Below, in pieces: positions 48,531 to 61,499 of a DNA stretch of 64,000 nucleotides; the first letter of the stretch is position 1; every line of letters starts with the position of its first letter. The notes beneath the pieces were generated by a model. That model was not told where the DNA came from. It was given only the letters and a program-made list of their open reading frames with translations, and did no database searches. This DNA is from Stercorarius parasiticus (taxonomy: Eukaryota; Chordata; Aves; Charadriiformes; Stercorariidae), in contig VWZL01000355.1 of assembly GCA_013396915.1 (NCBI GenBank), forward strand, positions 434,001 to 498,000, read 5' to 3'. Both the position numbers and the translations under genes were made by a program.

Positions 48531-48815
48531 TGCTTTACCTCCTCCCTCACCCCTGAGCGGTGCAGGGGGATGGGGAATGGGGTTTGTGGTCAGTCCATAA
48601 CAGTTCCTCTCTGCCGCTACTTCCTCCTCACACTTTTTGCCTGCTCTGACGTGGATCATCTCCATGGGCCACAGTTCCTTCAGAAAAAGCCTGCTCCTGT
48701 GTGGGTCCTTCCCATGGGCTGCAGGGAAATACCTGCCTGACCACGGTCCTCCACGTGCTGCAGGGGAATCCCTGCTCCCATGCCTGCAGCACCTCTTCCG
48801 CCTCTTCTTCCCTGA
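48531..48815 (-). mobile_element. ERV LTR, continuation (truncated)
   Basis: It resumes as TTTACCTCCTCCCTC, then GGGGAATGGGG, GTGGTCAGTCCATAACA and TCTCTGCCGCT, followed by the imperfect modules of this family (CCATGGGCTGCAGG, CTGCTCC.TGTGGG). It stops after CCTCTTCTTCCCTGAC. The promoter half of the LTR beyond that point is absent, so the LTR was truncated before or after the CR1 insertion. Confidence 0.85.
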
Positions 48816-51800
48816 CAGGGCCAGGCAAGACTAACCAAATTAGATACAGAGAGGAGACTGTCACATTTTTTTAAATGTAGGAGGACAAATTGCTAATGGC
48901 TTTACTTTTCTCCTCCAAATTTGAACCAAAAGGACCAGGACCTTTGGCCAATAGCTGCTACTTGCATTTGTGATACCCCAAAAAGACTCAGAGGGTTTAT
49001 CATCATTAAATCATTTACCTCCCCGGGGCACTGCTGCTGGGGACAACTACCTCCTCTCTTCCAATGTCTCCCTCTGTCAGCATCTTCAATGTTGAACACC
49101 CCATTTGCCTCCAAGTTACAACACTGGAGAAAGTAAAGAAAAGCTTTTAAATATGAATTGCAATTTTTTCCATTGTTTCTGCAAAACCTAAGTTTGCTGA
49201 TCTTTAGGTATGCTGCAAGCAAAAGCTATGCATAAGGACTTCTGCATAGATCACAAGATTTGCAATCCCTTTTAGGAAGAAAAGGAAAGCTTTCTCGGAT
49301 ACTTAATCAGCATGGCAGCTACTTATATAACCTGAATTCAGCAAAGGTTTAATTGTATTTATGCATGTTTAGAGCTCCATTAATATGCTCCATCCTGTAA
49401 CTATAGATTACACAATGCAATGTTTCCTGCACAACTGCAGACTGGAGACCTGAATAAATTGCAGTTCAGCCAAAGTTTAAGCAAATACTAGATGTAAAAG
49501 CAGGTACAACACCAGTTAAATCTATTGTGTTTTCTTCAAATCTAATAAAATAACAGATATCAGATAATTATTATAAGAGACTAAAATCACAATAATTGAT
49601 TGCACTACACCTCCCTCCACACACACACAGTTACCTCTAAAGTAAAATAAAAGCAGGTTTTCTGTTTCAGTTAAAAACTTTATTACATTTCCTTTAAGTC
49701 GTAAACGCTTAATTTTTATATATTATGATTATAGAAATTCCATTTCTGAATGTCTGTTTTTCTGGCTTTGCATAACTCTAAAATAATAAAGCAACTGAAG
49801 GCATGCCAGCATTCAATCTGAACTTAAATCTCCACCTCTATTTGGTGAAACCACCTGAATCTCCACACTTTAGTCACAGCTTCTGTACACCAGACAAGGT
49901 ACAGCCATGTCACTTACCTTTCAGGTTCCATTCATAGCCTGACCCTTAAAAACATATTAAAAGAAAATACACTGTCTATGTAGCTACGAACACACACATC
50001 CACATAAGTGCCTTTGAGACAACCAGCAGATGACCCAAAGTGGGCCCTGGATAAAAAGATTTTTGGTAAAAAGATTTAGGTATCAATCTTCCAACTCAAC
50101 CCATGGGAAACTATAGGTGTAGTCTGCATAAACCGAGGAAAACCTTTTGAGTGGGTTTATTTACTGAAAAGAGCAATTCAGGTCCAGGAGCCCCATGGCT
50201 TTGCATCAAACTCAGAGGAGAATCTCTGCTGAAACAAAGAAGCATCTCTGAAATGCTCTAACCATTTCTTTCATATCAAAAGTGAACTGCTTTGATGTTT
50301 TGAAAGAATTAATATTCCAATACTTGTTACAAAAGCCATAGTGCCACAAAGGGAAAAAGGAGAATGATGGAGAGCGTCCCCATACTAAAAAATAGTTCGA
50401 GCAGCAATCTGGGAGGTACATGACAAAATATTGAGGGTCTGAACGTCTAAGTGCAGAAATACATATGAGTATGTGCTTACCAGTAAGCCTATAAAGCCCT
50501 TAAGCATACCCATTGCAGTCTTTTAAGTCCATTCTATTGCAGCCTATATATAGGTACAAGCAATTATCCCCTGGAATATTTTAACAGTAAAGGCAAATTC
50601 TTGTCTGAGCATGGACTAATAGTATGAGCAACAGAGAAAACAGTATCTTCTCTTTTATCCCGGAGAAAAAGCAGTATAACCCCTTAAAAGAAAACACAGC
50701 AAGTTGTGTGGCACAAATTGCAATACAATAAAAGGTTTTGAAATACCAGCACTTTTAACTCCATGTAATGAAAACTATCATAGGTCAACAGTATATCTTC
50801 AATTAGGCAGCAGGTTCAAGTCAACTCCAAAAATAACTCTGGCACAGTATTTGCCAACATATTGGCTTCTCTGAGAATTAAACGAATCTACAGCTATATG
50901 TACCCATGAGGATAAAAACTGAAATAACCACTAGAAATCACTCTAGTATTCAAACAGCTAATTTTCTTTCCTTTTATAGCACCAGACACATTTTTCATTA
51001 AGAATTCCTACCATAACAGAGCGGTACAAATTACTCTGAAAAGTATTTCCCTGAATTTATAATCATCAATAAACTGAGGATGGGCTGATGGCATTTTAGC
51101 CAATAAAATTCAACTGTTCTGCCTAACCAAAAAGGTTACTTACCCAGCAGACTATCTCTCAAAATCTGTTTATGTACATGTGCATGTTGCATTGGGCCAA
51201 ACAATATAATAATATGTTACATGAATTCAATTATAGCTAAAATAATAGCAGCATTGGTTTATTGCAAGTTATTTGGCTATATAGCACTTTTTTTTTTTTT
51301 TAAGTCAGTAGCAAAACTTTCATCATCTTAAACAGCAGAAGAATAAAATCTTCTCTCAGAATTGGCCTTTAAGTAAAATTTAGTTTCGCAATCTTGGCTC
51401 CAAGACAGTGTAATTTTACCTTTGACTTCAAAAGGACCTCAGTTCTACCTGTGATGTACTTAGGCTCTATATTTGGATTCAGCATAAGTTACTCCTTCAT
51501 CTTTGAGAAATCCATTACATTCTTGAAGATATTTAGGAACCTAATTCCAACAGATGTTTTTTAATATTTATACAGCTTCAATGGCTTAAATTCTGTTCAC
51601 ACTTCTCTTTTTGAATACTTTCTCCATTATTGCTTTCCTCCATTATCCTAGAGAAGTTTACTGACTGAACATAAACACAAATTGTCTCTGTTATTGCAAA
51701 AATTGGATTAAGGACACAAGAATGTATAAAACTCACGAAAACCAAAGCCAGACCAAAAACGGACTCTGTAAGATACCATATTATATGTAGCAGTAGGTGA

Positions 51801-54800
51801 CTTATTTCCCTGCCTCCATGCTTTTGTACTCTACTGTAACATCAGCATTTATGTTGTTAAATATATGAAGTAAATATACATTATGGCTTCAGTTAAGATT
51901 TCCACAGAAACATTCTGGAATATTATGTTGTGCATTTGTGAATATGAGTGTTTAAGTGTAAGTCTGTATTTGCGCAGATTTTTTTTATTATTATTATTTT
52001 ACTTTAAAAGAGAAATTAGATTTTGAATCTGAATCATATCAAAAAAAGTCATTCTAAGGGTAGCTCAAACCACACATAGACATCTTAGAAAGAAACGACC
52101 AATTACAAGAATTCTGTTGATTAGTTTGGGACTTGAAGTATCTTTCTTTTCTTCCCCGATGGCCAGTAGTAAAATATTTGCAATACTCAGAGAAACTTCC
52201 ATGAGACAAGAGCCAAGAAAAAATCTGTATACATTTTCTCTCATTCCCAACTTTAAATCAGAACCTTTAATGTTACTTTAGTTTGCATGCGTTAATCATA
52301 TCATTAATGTTATGACTGACAGATAGAAATTAGTTTAATGGAGAGTTCATGGTTCTTAAATCAAGACAGGCTTTTGGGTTCTCATGATTAATAGACCAGT
52401 ACCCAAGCCACATATGCTCTAACTGAAAAGCAAGATGGATAATGAGTTCGTGCATCCATTGAAGGAATTTTAAAATATATGGTGGACGACATTACAATGA
52501 TAGCACATTACACTGGAATTAATGCATGTAATTTGTCTGTCATAGTCAATGTTAAAAGAAAAAGTGCAAAGACTAAGCAGGGATATTCACAAGTTAGACT
52601 GCAGGGTATCTAATGAGCTGTAGGATGAACGGGGAGTAAAAAAAAAAGAAAAAGGACCACAGGATTAATTTAGAGACTTACAGAAAATTCCAATCCCAAA
52701 GGGATGTTTTATGTCATGCAAGAGTCTCACGGCTTGTGCAATCTTCACCTAACAAAAACCCCGGTCCTCACCAGGCCTCTAATGAAAGAAGTATGTCTGC
52801 GTGTTTTCTACTTACTGCTTATTTCTTAGGAGGAATTATATTTCAGACAGATATTGATACTCATGCCTGTGATGGGGACATTTCTATGGAACTAATTGTA
52901 AGGTTTAAGTAAAACATGAGTAATTTAAACATATGTTGGCATGTATAAAGCCAAAAATAAGACATAAAGCCAGTAGTTAATAAAGAACCAAGAGAAGTAA
53001 TTCAGGATGGTATAAAGCTGGAGTAGGACTCACAGAGTGAAATAATGATAGGAAAGTGTTGGCTGAATAATCTAAAGACCATAATGAATTTTAAGTTTCT
53101 CTCATTAGCAAATTATGAGTCCCCAGAGACGAAATTTTAATATCCAATTTTATAATTGGCATTTTATCACAGCAATCACATAGGAAAAATAGTTGATTTT
53201 TAATCTCCCAAGTTTTGTCAAGCTGGTACTTTTCATTCTGATCCCTCCTCCTTCTCACCTCAAATAAGGAAAAATATACAGAAAATAAAGATTTGGACAA
53301 AATTACCCTAAATTTTATAAGCAAATATCAATGTATAAAACTCATGCCATTACATTTTATTTTACTTTATTTTATTTTATTACTTGCTTATCTACTGAAA
53401 TACAGTCCATCATTTCTGTTCTTTACTGGTTTCATAATTATTAGGTAACACATTACAAGATAAAGAGTTAATCTTAAACTTACAATTTAAGAAAAGAATT
53501 CTAGTACTCAGCTTTTTGTCTGAATGGGGCAAAAGTGTATAGGAAAATAAATTAATCCTATAATTTCCAACTGAAGCGAGCAACACTGAGGAAAGCACTT
53601 GAGGTGTTCTGAAATGTTTATTGGAAATAAGGTTGAATTGAAGAAAGAAGAGATTTTTAGAATTTCCAAATGCTTAGGATGAAAACAGTGACAGTACCAA
53701 TGAGAGAGAAAGCTCTCCCCATCATATGTGTGGGAATACGGGTCACAAAGAGGGTGCTTGTACATGGAAAGGGAGGGGTACATCTCATTACTATATTTGC
53801 ACCTGTGTGCTGTTAAGGATCTTAAGATCACTAACAAAAAATAAAACAAAAACTAGGAGGAATAGAAGAAAATGACATATACCTATCATTAGAAAATAAA
53901 TACTGCATATATTGAAGTTTTTTTCCCCAAATAGATGATTCATATGGCCAAGAAATATCAAGTACATTTCAAACTTGTATCTTTGCAACATACATAGAGA
54001 ACAATTATCCTTTGTACAAAGCTAGCAAAGTGTATAAACTCATTTACTGCATCAATGCCTGTAATTAATGTTTCCTAACTCATCTCAGATCATATACACT
54101 ATGTTACACCTGTAATTTTCCCCGGTCATGGGTAATACATTACTGCAGTGCTGCTAAAAATCTGTTCACATGCTGTGTTTTCTTTCTGTAAAGCAAAGAT
54201 TAGTGCTCATTCTGTCTTAGAACCTGTTCCCCTAGAGTATTGCAAGATTACCAAAACCATAAATTCTTTAAAGTCTGTGTAGATTTGGTAAAGAATTAAG
54301 CAAATTACAGTAGAAATGCGAGAAACGGTGGTAGAAGAAAAATAGTGCATTATTTTCCTCTGCATATAATACTCTTCAAAATATTCATCTTCTGAATGCA
54401 TCATGGCACAGGAGCTGAATAGCTGAGGAGAACGTAGGAGGCTGCTTATCATCACCTGAATCACCTGAACAAGCACAAACATCCCTTTGACCTATAATCA
54501 GTGGCAGACCACAGTCAAGAATGCTAATTAGAATCTCGTATTCTTCTGGTTCCAATGTATATTGCAAGCCATTGTACTGAATAAAGAATAAAATTCCATT
54601 AAGGCCTATCCCAGCTGGTTTTATTAAAACATTCTAATTTCAGATGTGAGAACAACCATAATTTTTGATGGAAGACTGTCCAGCATAAGTAGGTTCCACG
54701 ACCACTGCTGCAGAATGACAAAAAAATAGGATAAGCTCCACAAGAAGTCCATCAGGCCTAGAGAAACAGTGCAAACTACACTTTAGGAGAATATTGTTGC

Positions 54801-57800
54801 AACAGATACACAGGGCAACGTGCCTAAGAGAGAAGCCAAAATAGCAATCAAGCAAAACAAACTTCATCAGACAAATGTTTAGCGAATGCTGCATGGGGAT
54901 GGCATGTGTGCCACAAGACAAAAGTGGGGGTACAGAGGTGACCAAAGGACCCCAGTAATATCTCCAGTATCTCACACTTCCACATGATACTTCAAATATG
55001 TGAAAACAACTATTGCCGGCTTATTATTGCCAGCCTAAAATTTCACTAAGTCCAACAGAAGCAGATGAAATTAGAAGATGACACTCAGCCATAAAAATGT
55101 AACCTGACCTGAGAAGGACCTTTTTTCATTTGTGAAAAGGAAATATTGCCAGGTAGTTTGTTTGAGATGCAACACCGAATCGGTACTGACAGAAGTTAGT
55201 CAAAATGTTTCAAACTCAAAATAATAACTCACAGGTTTTTTTTATGAATTCACCTTAATAGTGCCTAGTTGATTTAGAAAACAAACAAACAAAAATGAAC
55301 ACTCTATTAAATTAAATCATTAGTGAGGGTTGTTATCTTGAAAAAAGAGTACGAGAAGGGAAGGAAAATTTGAGGGCAAGCCAGTCACTTCTTACACTAT
55401 GGAGTTAGTGTAAGCTAGAAAAGGAATATTTTTGACGGGATTACAGTAACAATGAGCAGGGAAATGCCCCATGAGTTGTCAGCCGCAGATGTGATAAATT
55501 TGGCTCACAGATGATGAAATGTATTGTACAATGGATATTGTATTTGGTGAGTTTTTCCATGCAACGTGAAAGACCATTTTGATATACCCAATGAACTGCT
55601 TAAATTCCACCCTCATCATTTGGCTACTGGTAAATCAGGCTCAGTTGAAAGACTGAGTAAACATGGTAAAAATGAGACTACTAACCTCGCCTGATCTATA
55701 TTAGACAGTGATTCAAGTGATACAGGGCAAAGGGGCATCACTGGCAAAAAAAAGAGCCAGCTCTGGTCACTACTCTAGAAGAAATTTGGGATTGAAAGTT
55801 CTTCTGGTACCATCTGGAGTCTTCTCTGCCAAAGACATAACTTTCTTGAGCATTCTGCTCTCCTCTATCTGTTACCTCAACAAAATTCATTATCTGCATT
55901 GGCACAGGGGAAGCTTCGTGGTTTTTTTCATGGAACTAAAAAGAATTAGCATGCAATTGGAATCTTGGTTGGTTGTCCAATGGAAAAAAAAAATTCTCAG
56001 AAGGTTTTTTCTCTCTGACAAGTTTTTGAAAACCAAACCCCCCACATTTTTAAGACTTTTGATAGAAAGAGGAGAAGTCATTGACAATTGCAATATGGCA
56101 ATTATTAGATAACTTACCTTCAGGGAAAATGGTTTTGTAACTTCTAATTGGAGATTTATTTAAGATCTGAATCAAGAGGGTTTATATTCCTGCTGTATAT
56201 TATATTTTAATTGCTTTTTACAGTCTGGCTAAAAGTGCCACAAGGTATAGAGTTATAATTTGAAGATATTATAAATTTTCCTTTGGGAAGTGTGAAAAGT
56301 CAGCAGCAGGGGGGAGCAGAGAGAAGGCAGTACTCCAAAGGAACTGCCTCCATCCAGGCAGATGCCTCTGGGAATTAAGTACTTTGTTTCGTTTACCAAT
56401 TTTAAACTTGTCCCTCTGCTGAAACAGCTAATGTGTTACTTGAAGGTGCATTTTTCCTTCTTTCTTGGTCTTTTCTCTCATTTAGTTTTACATGATCAGC
56501 TGAGAGAGAGTGCCTTAAGAACTGTTAAGGGCAAAAGTGTACCTTGGGCTTCATGCAAATGAGAATCAGGCTCTGCATTTTAATGATTGATGTCCGTAAA
56601 CTTTCTGCTTGCTCATTAGTAGAAAAATGTGTCAAGTTATAGAACTGCTATGGATCCTGACAGTATATGAGTTTCTGGGGGTTTTGGTCTGCATCTGCTA
56701 TTTCCTAACATTTTAGTTACACTTTGCAGACTCTGATGTGATACAGTCATGATGATACCAGCTGGGTTTTGCAGAAATTACTGTAAAAGCTATAACTTTT
56801 TATAGTGAATTACAAGTTCTTACTAGAGCTAGTAAGCATGCCCTTAGTACTTCCATAGCCTGTCATAAAAAAAGAAATCTGCATTAAGTTACTCTCTATT
56901 AAATTGTTAGACAACTTTTTATTAAACCAGTTTGAAAGCTTCCTGGAAACATTAAAATAAAATATTGGGATTACTTTTAATACTGCACTGTCGCTTTGTA
57001 AGGTCAGAGTTTTGGAGGATAACCCGTTTTACAACCAGATGCATTGCTGAGAGAGGGAGCATGTAATAGTGTTAGTGCTGTACAACCTGGAATGCCTTAT
57101 AAGAGAGTTTGGTGTGTCTCAGCAAAAATTAATTCCAGAAGAATTCAATCAGTTCTTGGGAGAAGTTTCTGATGTGAAAAAATAATTGAGTGCTTGACAT
57201 CTAGCTTTATAGGTCAAACACTGAAAAGGCAATATCTCGGCAATAAATTGGGATGAAATTGTAGAATTTTAGTTGTGAGCTAAGTTTCTCGTTTTGTGGA
57301 ACCGATGGTTTGAATGACGTGGGTTTCAGAGAGTGCTTTCCATTGGGACAACAGCAAACCAAAATAAATATATTTGTGGGCTTTTTTTCCCAACTGGATA
57401 GATTTTAAATTAACCATTTTATACCAAGTTATAGAGCTTAACACAAGAAAGAACATACCTGTTTTGAAATCAACTGTCTTGGTCCACAACTTTGTGTGCT
57501 TTTTCTACAGGGAAAAAATTGGTTCCAATAAAATAGATTATCTCCTTCTCACAGTATGGCCTATTATATACTCATAAATTACTATGGCTAAAGCACATGC
57601 GATAACTTAATTGCAAGTGTTATCTACCTTCTAATTTTGCTGACATCTTGATTGATGGGTTGGTAAAAAAAGTCTTAGCAATCAGGTATTTTATAGAATT
57701 ACTCTTTAAACAAGTGGTGATCTAATGCTGTCACAAGACCTTTTCACACAAATAGCAACTTCAGCAGGCTCCTTTGATAGGTTTACGCTTTAGTTTACTT

Positions 57801-59276
57801 TGTTCCTTCTTAGGAAAGGGAACAAATAAGAGATTTAGTAACTTTTATTTATAAGCTTTAGTGGGATTTCTACCTATACTGACAATACCTATCTATATTT
57901 CTGGAGTTGCACGGCTCCAAATGAGACCTTGCGTTTGTTTTGCTCAGAGTTTGCAGCAGTGATATAAAGAAAAAAGAGGCTTTAAACCATGGCTGTGTTT
58001 AAGAAGGGTCTACAAAACATTGTTTTTAAGGTTAAAAAGACAACTTGAACTCCAGATCCTCGTGACTGATCATTTTTGTGAAAATCAACAACCAGCAGCA
58101 AACCAACCTTCTCTAGTCTTTGCCCAGTGTCCTGTTGCACAATCAAATGGTGGAATATAGCTAAAGCACCTTTACATTAGTGAAATATCACATATCTGCT
58201 GTTTATAGGTAGTTCCAATCTTAGTCTGTAGAAGTCTAGAAGGGTGAAAAGCATGTTTGTGTCTGCCTTCTGCCACAAGGGAGACATTTGGACAAATTTG
58301 ACACAAGTATTAGTAAGCCACAAAAGCAACAGCATGTTGTTATTCGTGCATTTCTATATTCAAAAACCCCTGAAAGTAAGCAATAAAGGAAGCTGCTTAA
58401 AACCAAGACATCATCATAGATTATGAATGCAGAAGACAATGATACATAGATTATGTATTTGTCACCTTGACAGTCACTCTGAAAGGCCATAATCCCACAG
58501 GTCATGACAATATTCTAAAAAATCCATCCAGGGTATGAAGAATATTTAATCAATAGAAATTTTGCACAGGTCCAGCAAGGGGATCCTGTGCTTTTAGGAA
58601 AAACAGCATTTCTCACTCTTTCTTGGATATAATTTTTCTGTTTTCTTTGGACCTTCAGGATGATCTGATATAAGTGATTCGAGCATTTGCTATTTCAAAT
58701 TCGCAGTTTTGATTTTTTGATTGATTTTGCATGTGAGATTATAATTTCATGTTCATTTTTGCCTGTGATTGCTTTCACTGTGCTTATAATGCGGTCGTCA
58801 TTGATCCTTGCAGAAGTTTAAATGTGAATTTTGCCTAGACAGTCACCATAATACTGTGTGTGGATTGTTTTTTTTTCTATTCCACTACTTAAAGCAATTA
58901 ATTTGCCTTTTCTTGAAGAACATTGGAAACCAATGGAAAAGACAATATATTTCATTTTCTTAATCTTAAACAGAGGAGGCTGATTCTTCTCCTTTGAGAT
59001 TAGACTAATATCCAGGGTTCACACCTGTGACTTTTCTCTTGCAATTCCCACTGCAAAAACAGTCTAGGAGAAAAATGCAGAATTTTTTTTTAAGAACTCT
59101 CAATTATTTTCCATGACATTTCAAGAGTCCTGTTATTCAGCTTTCAAAGCTTGTTGTATAATACAAAACCAGAATCTCTCAGTGCAAATACTAGATCCAA
59201 TTTTCCTATAACATTCAGCCCAGTGAAGAAAATCTATCCATCATAAAGTGTAAGAGTTGAAACAGATGGCAGTGGT
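48816..59276. other. Long AT-rich unique sequence, simple repeats only
   Basis: It contains (CA)6 at 49618-49629, T14 at 51288-51301, a (TTTTA)-type tract at 53354-53382 and AT-rich tracts near 51978-51996. The longest frame (134 codons, 55708-56112 on +) has no recognisable domain and is within chance expectation. No transposon, exon or RNA gene identified. Confidence 0.5.
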
Positions 59277-59451
59277 AATCACAGAATTACGTAATGGTAG
59301 GGGTTGGAAGGACCTTTGGAGATCATCTCGTCCAACCCCCTGCCAGAGCAGGGTCAACCAGAGCAGGCCGGACAGGAACGCGTCCAGGCGGGTTTTCAAT
59401 ATCTCCAGAGAAGACGACTCTACAACCCCTCTAGGCAGCCTGTGCCTGTGC
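59277..59451 (-). mobile_element. CR1 LINE 3' end, short copy
   Basis: The left edge AATCACAGAATTACGTAATGG is a mutated CR1 tail. It is followed by GGGGTTGGAAGGACC, GATCATCTCGTCCAACCCCC, TGCCAGAGCAGGGTCA and GAACGCGTCCAGGCGGGTTTT. This combination marks another CR1 subfamily. Similarity ends in the 'cagcctgtgcctgtgct' area. Non-coding. Confidence 0.93.
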
Positions 59452-60027
59452 TAAAGGCATCAATAAACAGGGGGAAATACCCTATATGAGTGCAGAATTT
59501 CAGATTTACCAAATATGCAGTGCACTTCCATAAACAAACCTGCATTACATTTTGGATGGCATTGTGTTTTACCACAACTTCAGGTTGTTTGCAGTATATA
59601 AATATTCACCACTGGGAAGAGCTATTTAGCGTCTGATTAGACATACCTGATCATTGCATTGTTGTTCTACTGCTGTAAATACTATATCGTGCCACAAAAC
59701 CAAAACTAATGTGGTGCTACGTGAACTTGTTCTAAAAAGCAATTCTCTCCATGTAGAAAAGGATTGACAAAATATGAAGTTTTTGTTCCAGTAGTGAAAC
59801 AGTTTCTTGGATGGAGAACCAATACCCAATTTTGTATTTCCCTTTCAGTAGCCAACAGCTACAGCTTCTCATATCTCCAGTCACAGAGAATAACAAAGAT
59901 GCAGTAGCCCATTGGAGAGAGTCTGCAAAAGTGGCGTTCATTCGGACTATCACTGGGGACTAGTTCTGGGTGTCCACAGGCAGGAACTAGGAAAAGCCAG
60001 CCTGCTGTTAGATTTAGATTCACAATA
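59452..60027. other. Unique sequence, nothing recognised
   Basis: Ordinary AT-rich DNA with short random frames. Confidence 0.5.
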
Positions 60028-60071
60028 CAAAAAAACCCAAAAGAAAACAAAACAAAACAAAAATACAAAAA
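60028..60071. repeat. A-rich (AAAAC)n tract
   Basis: AAAACAAAACAAAACAAAAA-type low complexity. Confidence 0.85.
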
Positions 60072-61077
60072 GTTGTTGAAAACACTGATGATAATAATAA
60101 CCACTGTCTTGTTATTAGGCTGGTAAATTTTCAAAACTTAATTACTAAAATATATAACGGTATCTACAGTTGTAACGTTTTTTCTAAAGATTTTTTTGAT
60201 AGCAGAGATGTTGGGGGCTTTCCTTGTTTGTCTGTTTTTGTTAAAGAAATCCACACTATCCAGAAAAGTCCTCTGAGGATTCAAAATTGCAGATGGTTTC
60301 TGCTCCAAGTACTTCCAGCAATTGTTGGCACCTTTTAAGACTATCTGGATAGAATTTATTAACATATATAGCCAGAGCTCTATCCTCTATTGAAAGGCAA
60401 TATAACACACATTCCCTGACAGATTAAAGCAAGCTGTACTATAAATTGTGCAGATTGAGCCCTCTTACATGGCTTACCCTAATCATAGCTCTGCCATTTG
60501 CTTCTCATGACAGGATAAAAATAAAAGTCCCATAAAACTAAAATAAAATAGACAGTCTGCCATTCCTCCCTCAGAAAACATTTGTCAGAATCTCTTCAAA
60601 AATAATTGGGAAGAAAATGTGCTGAATTCTACAATCTATTGAGTCATTTTTAAAGCTCGTCCAGGCATGTGAAAAGTCAGCATTCTTTATGATCAGCTAG
60701 CTTGGGAGAGGATGTATTTTACATTGTCAAAAGCCTTTCATAGACCGCTTTTTTCCCCCCTTAAGAATAAGTTTTCCCTGACTTTAAACTTAAATATTTA
60801 TCCAGTGAGCAAGAAACAGTGAAACATTTAGGTCCACTTACTGTTCTACAGTCTTCACTCATCTAAACCAAGCTTTTTCCCATACTTTTTTCCTCCAGAC
60901 TCACAATTTAAATTTTTTCCCCTCTCTACAGTGTCTGCTTCTGAACTATTGGCGCTTAATGAAAGCAGTGTGGAAATCTTCTTTTGCTGTATATGAAAAA
61001 AAAAAACAGTTTATGGTACATTCTTCAGCCCTTTTCAAATACAACGGCTGAATGAAACGATGCAGGGAGACACAAAT
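60072..61077. other. Unique AT-rich sequence, nothing recognised
   Basis: No repeat family or gene seen. The CR1 copy starts at about 61078. Confidence 0.5.
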
Positions 61078-61499
61078 CTCACAGGGCTGAAGCCCCTCTG
61101 CTGTGAGGACAGGCTGAGAGAGTTGGGGTTGTTCAGCCTGGAGAAGGCTCCGGGGAGATCTTAGAGCCCCTTCCAGTACCTAAAGGGGCCCCAGGAAAGC
61201 TGGGGAGGGACTCTGGATCAGGGAGGGGAGCCATAGGACAAGGGGGAACAGTTTTAAACTGAAAAAGGAGAGATTTAGATTAGATATTTGGAAGAATTCT
61301 TTGTTGTGAGGGTGGTGAGCCCCTGGCCCAGGTTGCCCAGGGAAGATGTCAATGCCCCATCCCTGGAGGTGTTCAAGGCCAGGCTGGATGGGGCTTTGAG
61401 CAGCATGGTCTAGTAGGAGGTGTCCCTGCCCAGGGCAGGGGGTGGAACTGAGTGATCTTTAACGTCCCTTCCAACCCAAACCATACTATGATTCTATGA
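61078..61499 (+). mobile_element. CR1 LINE, 5'-truncated copy
   Basis: It starts in the end of ORF2 ('gaggacaggctgagagag', 'gttcagcctggagaa') and runs through the 3'UTR ('ccatccctggaggtgttcaa', 'gggctttgagcagc', 'ccttccaacccaaacca') to the perfect tail CTATGATTCTATGA. The ORF2 tail is too short and mutated to read. It belongs to the same broad subfamily as the minus copy at 39934-40221 (shared 'gccaggctggatggggctttgagcag' block) but is longer. Confidence 0.95.

Noticed and set aside
48246..48864. Several 65-92 codon frames on both strands
   Set aside because: Shadows of the nested CR1 and the LTR; only the minus CR1 ORF2 tail is a real coding remnant.
55708..56112. 134-codon plus-strand open frame
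   Set aside because: Lysine- and hydrophobic-rich translation typical of AT-rich random DNA; no motif.
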